From positions 1 to 8,318 of the forward strand of contig JBBSJV010000066.1 in assembly GCA_038256935.1 (NCBI GenBank): a stretch of 8,318 bases of DNA, given 5' to 3'. Position numbers and translations under genes: made by a program. Below, piece after piece: positions 6,213 through 8,318 of this stretch (position 1 is its first letter; the number at the start of each line of letters is the position of its first letter). The notes under the pieces are model-generated. The model saw only the letters and a program-made list of their open reading frames with translations, was not told the origin of the DNA and did not search any database. Source of the DNA: JBBSJV01 sp038256935. Lineage in GTDB: Bacteria > Patescibacteriota > JACMRA01.

Positions 6213-6548
6213 TTACAATAAGTCAATAGCCCTTGCTTTGGCCTCCTTCTCTATTTCGACTAATAATTTATCTTGGTCGTATTCTTCCAGTAATTTTATT
6301 CCAAATTCGACGAGCAAACTTTTAGAAATGTTGACTCCAGTTTGTCGTTTTAGCCTCTTAGACAAATCTTCGAGACGAGCATCACTATTATAGCTTATGT
6401 AGAAGTTTGTTCGTTTATACTTCAAACCTTGATGTAGAGTATCGGTACCCATAACCTCTTTCATCTCTTCTTGAGTCTTGGCTTGAATCTCTTTGAGATT
6501 TCGCTTTTTTCCAGCTAAGGCTTGTTGTAGTTTATTCTTTTTAGGCAT
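6213..6548 (-). CDS. Ribbon-helix-helix partition partner of ParA (111 aa)
   Basis: Predicted centromere-binding protein, the functional ParB of a type Ib-like partition system. The N-terminal 45 residues are basic and probably flexible (KK..LQQALAGKKRN); in such proteins this tail touches ParA and stimulates its ATPase. Residues about 46-90 fit a ribbon-helix-helix fold: a strand (RTNFYISYNS), helix 1 (ARLEDLSKRLKRQTG), a turn (VNIS) and helix 2 (KSLLVEFGIKLLEEY). The C-terminus is a charged helix. The ATG overlaps the end of parA by 8 bp, so translation is coupled. There is no canonical ParB (ParB/Spo0J) domain and no other candidate partner nearby. The likely targets are the TTACGTAA sites at 6108-6150, directly downstream, and 7337-7344, in the operon promoter. 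The fold is read from pattern only. Confidence 0.75.
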   Translation of the reverse strand: MPKKNKLQQALAGKKRNLKEIQAKTQEEMKEVMGTDTLHQGLKYKRTNFYISYNSDARLEDLSKRLKRQTGVNISKSLLVEFGIKLLEEYDQDKLLVEIEKEAKARAIDLL

Positions 6549-7281
6549 ACTTAATTAATTCTAATAATAGTTTATCGTGCATTGCTATGTTTTTGGCTTT
6601 GCTGTCGTAATCCTCCAGAAGCACTTTGGCGGAGTTGGATTGATCTACAGCTGACTCAATCGGAATCTCAGTACTCAGTAACTGATCATGAAAACCTAAC
6701 TCCTTTAGAGAATCGACAATATGCTCATACATTACTGTTTTAGCCTTGTTTAATTGCGTTAGAACGTATTTGACATTCGGGTCTCTATCTAAGACTTCAC
6801 GAGCAAACTCCTTGAAATCCAATAACCCCTCAGTACTCCCCGACTCATGAGCAACTGGGACTAAAATAATATCTGCCACTACAACGCCGTTAGCAACTGT
6901 GTCGTCTAGATCAGGCGGAGTATCAATGATTATATAGTCATAAAAAGACTGAATATTTTCAAGCCCTTTCTTTAATATTCTTTCACGATTGGCTCGCCCC
7001 ACCAGTTCACGGTTAACCCTAGACATTCTTAACCCTCCCGGAACGATATCCAAACCCTCTTTTATTTGTACTACACACTTTTCTAATTCAACACCTCTAA
7101 AGAATGATGATATATCCTTTTCAGAGTCTTCTATCCCTACCCATGTGGTAAGGTTTCTTTGAGGGTCTAAATCAATCAATAGAGTTTTACCTTTTCTGCT
7201 TGCAGAGACTGCAAGATTTTTAGCTGTGGTGGTCTTACCCATGCCCCCCTTGTGAGTTGCAATAGTGATTATCTTGGCCAT
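6541..7281 (-). CDS. parA: ParA-family partition ATPase (246 aa)
   Basis: Cytoplasmic Walker-type ATPase that positions plasmid copies over the nucleoid. All motifs are intact: deviant Walker A KGGMGKTT at 11-18, with the signature Lys11; the switch-I region LLIDLDPQ at 34-41; and Walker B IIIDTPP at 117-123. The conserved VPV.HESGSTEGL stretch follows at about 141-153. At 246 residues it is a short ParA without the N-terminal DNA-binding domain of type Ia proteins, which fits a type Ib system whose partner acts as the repressor. The partner is the 111-aa RHH gene that overlaps its stop codon. The start ATG at 7281 follows an AT-rich stretch without a Shine-Dalgarno sequence. The TTACGTAA palindrome at 7337-7344 lies between the possible promoter elements, suggesting autoregulation. 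The family is certain. A plasmid role is inferred from the neighbours and the direct-repeat sites. Confidence 0.95.
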   Translation of the reverse strand: MAKIITIATHKGGMGKTTTAKNLAVSASRKGKTLLIDLDPQRNLTTWVGIEDSEKDISSFFRGVELEKCVVQIKEGLDIVPGGLRMSRVNRELVGRANRERILKKGLENIQSFYDYIIIDTPPDLDDTVANGVVVADIILVPVAHESGSTEGLLDFKEFAREVLDRDPNVKYVLTQLNKAKTVMYEHIVDSLKELGFHDQLLSTEIPIESAVDQSNSAKVLLEDYDSKAKNIAMHDKLLLELIKYA

Positions 7282-7300
7282 ATATTAAGATTAAATAATA

Positions 7301-7372
7301 ATTATACATTTGATTGTGTCATCATTACACAACGCATTACGTAACCATTGTGTTTTATGGATTTGTTGTCAA
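7301..7372 (-). promoter_or_regulatory. Predicted parA promoter region
   Basis: On the minus strand a perfect TTGACA lies at 7372-7367, but a -10 at the right distance (AATGGT, 7349-7344) is poor. Closer to parA there is a perfect TATAAT at 7306-7301 whose -35 (TGTAAT, 7329-7324, 17-bp spacer) is poor. Either could be used. The operator-like palindrome at 7337-7344 would interfere with either. Confidence 0.35.
7327..7353. promoter_or_regulatory. TTACGTAA operator within the parA promoter
   Basis: TTACGTAA at 7337-7344 is framed by an outer inverted pair, ACACAA at 7327-7332 and TTGTGT at 7348-7353, giving an almost symmetrical site of 27 bp. The core is identical to the three sites at 6108-6150, so the same protein, probably the 111-aa RHH protein, should bind all four. 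Confidence 0.55.
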
Positions 7373-7424
7373 TATGTAGATGGCTAAAGCCCTGTTTTGT
7401 TAGCCCCGTTCACACAATCTTTTG

Positions 7425-7490
7425 TCAGCTACGCTGATTCCGCTTCACCGAAAAAGTCTTTCAGACACTTTCGATTTGAGTGCCTCAAAT
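7425..7490. other. Small hairpins in the gene-free stretch between parA and the HTH gene
   Basis: The 190 bp between the parA -35 box and the HTH/coiled-coil gene hold several folds: TCAGC-TAC-GCTGA (7425-7437), GTCT-TTC-AGAC (7456-7466) and the perfect ATTTGAG-TGC-CTCAAAT (7474-7490). On the minus strand the 4-bp GTCT/AGAC stem is followed by TTTTT (7455-7451), so it may be a weak terminator for the HTH gene. A further pair, GGCTAA (7382-7387) and TTAGCC (7400-7405), can also fold. No protein-like frame is convincing here. Confidence 0.35.
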
Positions 7491-7550
7491 TACGTTCTCT
7501 CCACCCGTTGGGCAAAAGAAAGTATTCTCTCCCAGCCCACCCAGAGACAA

Positions 7551-7568
7551 GGTTAACCTCGGTTAACC
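7551..7568. repeat. Tandem GGTTAACC palindromes at the end of the HTH gene
   Basis: GGTTAACC occurs at 7551-7558 and 7561-7568, a 10-bp period (one helical turn). Each copy is itself a perfect 8-bp palindrome. The second includes the stop codon of the HTH/coiled-coil gene. They belong to a wider set of GGTT(A/G)A motifs at 7617, 7777, 7800, 7811, 8059, 8070 and 8093. Confidence 0.65.
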
Positions 7569-8054
7569 AAAGATCCAAAAACGTTTTTTCTTTGTTTGCA
7601 AAGCTCTAAGCTCTTTGGTTGATTCAAGATGTAAATACTGTTGCTGTTTTAAACTATCGGTAAGATCTTCAATCTGATTGTCCTTAATATTGAGCTGACT
7701 TTTTAGTATTTCTATTAGCTCGTCTTTGCCTTGCAATGCCATTTGGAAAGTAGGGTCTTTTGTAATATCAACCTTAGGTTGATCTTTGGATAAGCTTTCG
7801 GTTGATGTTTGGTTGACCTTTTGATTAAGCTGATCAATCAATTCTTTTTTATTTACCTTTTCTAATAGTCTTGTGATATAGATGGTTGAGAACATTTTTT
7901 TACCCGTTCCTACAGTCTTAAAGTCCTCCTCAATAGCCTTGTAGCTATTGAGCCACTTCTGAATTGTATTTACTGAGATACCAAGGATATCAGACAATTC
8001 TTCTTTACTCAGGTATTTACTTTCTGTTGCTTCAAGGGTTAATACATCAGTCAT
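7563..8054 (-). CDS. HTH and coiled-coil plasmid protein (163 aa)
   Basis: Probable DNA-binding regulator or replication-associated protein. Residues 15-37 (YLSKEELSDILGISVNTIQKWLN) form a clear helix-turn-helix with a MerR/excisionase-like flavour. A linker follows, rich in Asn, Gln, Thr and Ser. Residues about 108-152 form a coiled coil with Gln-rich heptads (KDELIEILKSQLNIKDNQ...DSLKQQQ), and the protein ends in KKKRFWIFG. N-terminal HTH, coiled coil and an aromatic basic end are also seen in small accessory proteins next to rep genes of Gram-positive plasmids (the DUF536-like type), but I cannot confirm membership. The gene stands alone and is transcribed toward parA. Repeated GGTT(A/G)A motifs lie before, within and after it, so it may bind them and control itself. 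The ATG at 8054 is preceded by AAAGG 14 bases upstream, which is too distant to be a typical ribosome site. Confidence 0.8.
   Translation of the reverse strand: MTDVLTLEATESKYLSKEELSDILGISVNTIQKWLNSYKAIEEDFKTVGTGKKMFSTIYITRLLEKVNKKELIDQLNQKVNQTSTESLSKDQPKVDITKDPTFQMALQGKDELIEILKSQLNIKDNQIEDLTDSLKQQQYLHLESTKELRALQTKKKRFWIFG
7768..7818. repeat. GGTTGA motif cluster inside the HTH gene
   Basis: GGTTGA occurs at 7777-7782, 7800-7805 and 7811-7816, starts spaced 23 and 11 bp. The first copy is half of the 15-bp perfect palindrome TCAACCTTAGGTTGA (7768-7782). The last reads GGTTGACC. All lie within codons of the 163-aa gene. The spacing mirrors that of the cluster in front of the gene (11 then 23 bp). 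Confidence 0.5.
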
Positions 8055-8058
8055 AAAA

Positions 8059-8098
8059 GGTTAGCCTTTGGTTGAGCTAAAGATTAATCAATGGTTAA
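8059..8098. promoter_or_regulatory. GGTTRA motifs in front of the HTH gene
   Basis: GGTTAGCC (8059-8066), GGTTGA (8070-8075) and GGTTAA (8093-8098) are spaced 11 and 23 bp between the predicted -35 box and the start codon. They look like operator half-sites placed on the same face of the helix, and suggest autoregulation by the 163-aa protein. Confidence 0.45.
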
Positions 8099-8108
8099 TA
8101 TATGTCAA
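8080..8108 (-). promoter_or_regulatory. Possible promoter of the HTH gene
   Basis: A perfect TTGACA is on the minus strand at 8108-8103. The -10 is weak: TAATCT with a 16-bp spacer or AATCTT with 17. The leader would be about 20 bases and would contain two of the GGTTRA motifs. Confidence 0.35.
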
Positions 8109-8159
8109 TACTCTAGTACCTAGCGGCTGACAATTAAGCGATTCGTAACTCCAAGTCCT

Positions 8160-8276
8160 CTGATCTGTTGTCAAGACCTTGGCTCCTCTCACTCCCTCCT
8201 TTCCTCCCGTTCCCGTCCGTTCGTCGCCTTGCTTTGCAAGGCTCTACAGTCGCCAAGGTCTATGACAACAGATCAG
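8160..8276. repeat. Long inverted repeat with polypyrimidine mirror and inner hairpin
   Basis: Arms of 24 and 25 bp (8160-8183 and 8252-8276) pair fully apart from one extra T in the right arm. They enclose 68 bases. Inside lie a C/T-only mirror repeat, CCCTCCTTTCCTCCC (8194-8208), which can form intramolecular triplex DNA, and a perfect hairpin GCCTTGC-TTT-GCAAGGC (8226-8242). No reading frame is convincing. This could be a replication origin element (single-strand or double-strand origin), a transfer origin, or a structured RNA. It lies directly upstream of the HTH gene promoter and after a terminator. It is the most elaborate structure in the window. Confidence 0.8.
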
Positions 8277-8285
8277 TTTGTATTT

Positions 8286-8312
8286 ACAATAAAAACGCCC
8301 ACACACTGGGCG
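8286..8312 (-). terminator. Intrinsic terminator near the right edge
   Basis: On the minus strand CGCCCA-GTGTG-TGGGCG is a 6-bp stem with a 5-base loop, followed by TTTTTATT. It would end transcription entering from the right of the window and insulate the structured segment at 8160-8276. In the plus direction only GTTT follows before the window ends, so two-way action cannot be judged. Confidence 0.8.
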
Positions 8313-8318
8313 GTTTAC

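Noticed and set aside
7397..7609. 70-codon plus-strand frame between parA and the HTH gene
   Set aside because: TTG start, overlaps the hairpins and the end of the HTH gene in antisense, and has no domain-like pattern.
1..8318. CRISPR array
   Set aside because: The repeated motifs (TTACGTAA, GGTTRA) are 6-8 bp with short, variable spacing; nothing resembles repeats of 24 bp or more with uniform spacers.
1..8318. Alternative genetic code (TGA read as Gly or Trp)
   Set aside because: All genes give complete, sensible proteins under the standard code, Trp is encoded by TGG throughout, and the 136-aa gene ends in TGA at a natural overlap.

Overview
The window looks like part of a plasmid or similar mobile element from an AT-rich bacterium. 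It carries a ParA-type partition operon, a Rep-like DNA-binding protein, an HTH/coiled-coil plasmid protein, a transfer- or HerA-type ATPase cut by the left edge, and a small anti-phage defence cargo. All reading frames close sensibly in the standard code. Almost no start codon has a clear Shine-Dalgarno sequence, while several promoters match the ordinary TTGACA/TATAAT consensus. There is no rRNA, tRNA or phylogenetic marker, so the host cannot be named. A low-GC candidate-phylum bacterium (Patescibacteria-like) is a guess only.

Layout, left to right. 1-1482 (+): the 3' part of a P-loop ATPase of the VirD4/TraG/HerA kind. It converges, with an 8-bp gap, on a block of four minus-strand genes. 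1491-4314 (-): read in transcription order, a CD-NTase (cyclic-oligonucleotide synthase), a two-helix SLATT membrane effector, a 136-aa protein of unknown function and a 295-aa protein with a Cys/His cluster. The first two form a CBASS-type abortive-infection module. The other two are translationally coupled to each other and follow after 84 bp, so they may be accessory genes or a second small system. 4334-5761 (-): a 475-aa wHTH/coiled-coil Rep-like protein. Its last codons contain a 17-bp perfect inverted repeat flanked by 7-bp direct repeats, and the CBASS promoter. 5762-6212: a 451-bp control region with two TTGACA promoters, a strong intrinsic terminator placed just before the Rep-like gene, and three TTACGTAA palindromes. 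6213-7281 (-): parA and an overlapping ribbon-helix-helix partner gene, with a fourth TTACGTAA site in the parA promoter region. 7563-8054 (-): a 163-aa HTH/coiled-coil protein whose gene is surrounded and crossed by repeated GGTT(A/G)A motifs. 8055-8318: a non-coding, highly structured segment (24-bp inverted repeat, mirror-symmetric polypyrimidine tract, small hairpin) followed by a terminator.

How it may work together (inference): the right half is a replication and maintenance backbone. ParA plus the RHH protein would segregate the element through the TTACGTAA sites. The 475-aa protein and/or the 163-aa protein would govern replication, with a short terminated leader RNA upstream of the former. 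The left half would be transfer plus cargo. On infection the CD-NTase would make a cyclic nucleotide that opens or clusters the SLATT protein in the membrane, killing or arresting the cell. The strongest leads for novelty are the 136/295-aa gene pair attached to the CBASS genes, the hairpin with flanking repeats at the cargo boundary, the short terminated RNA at 5794-5857, and the structured segment at 8160-8276.
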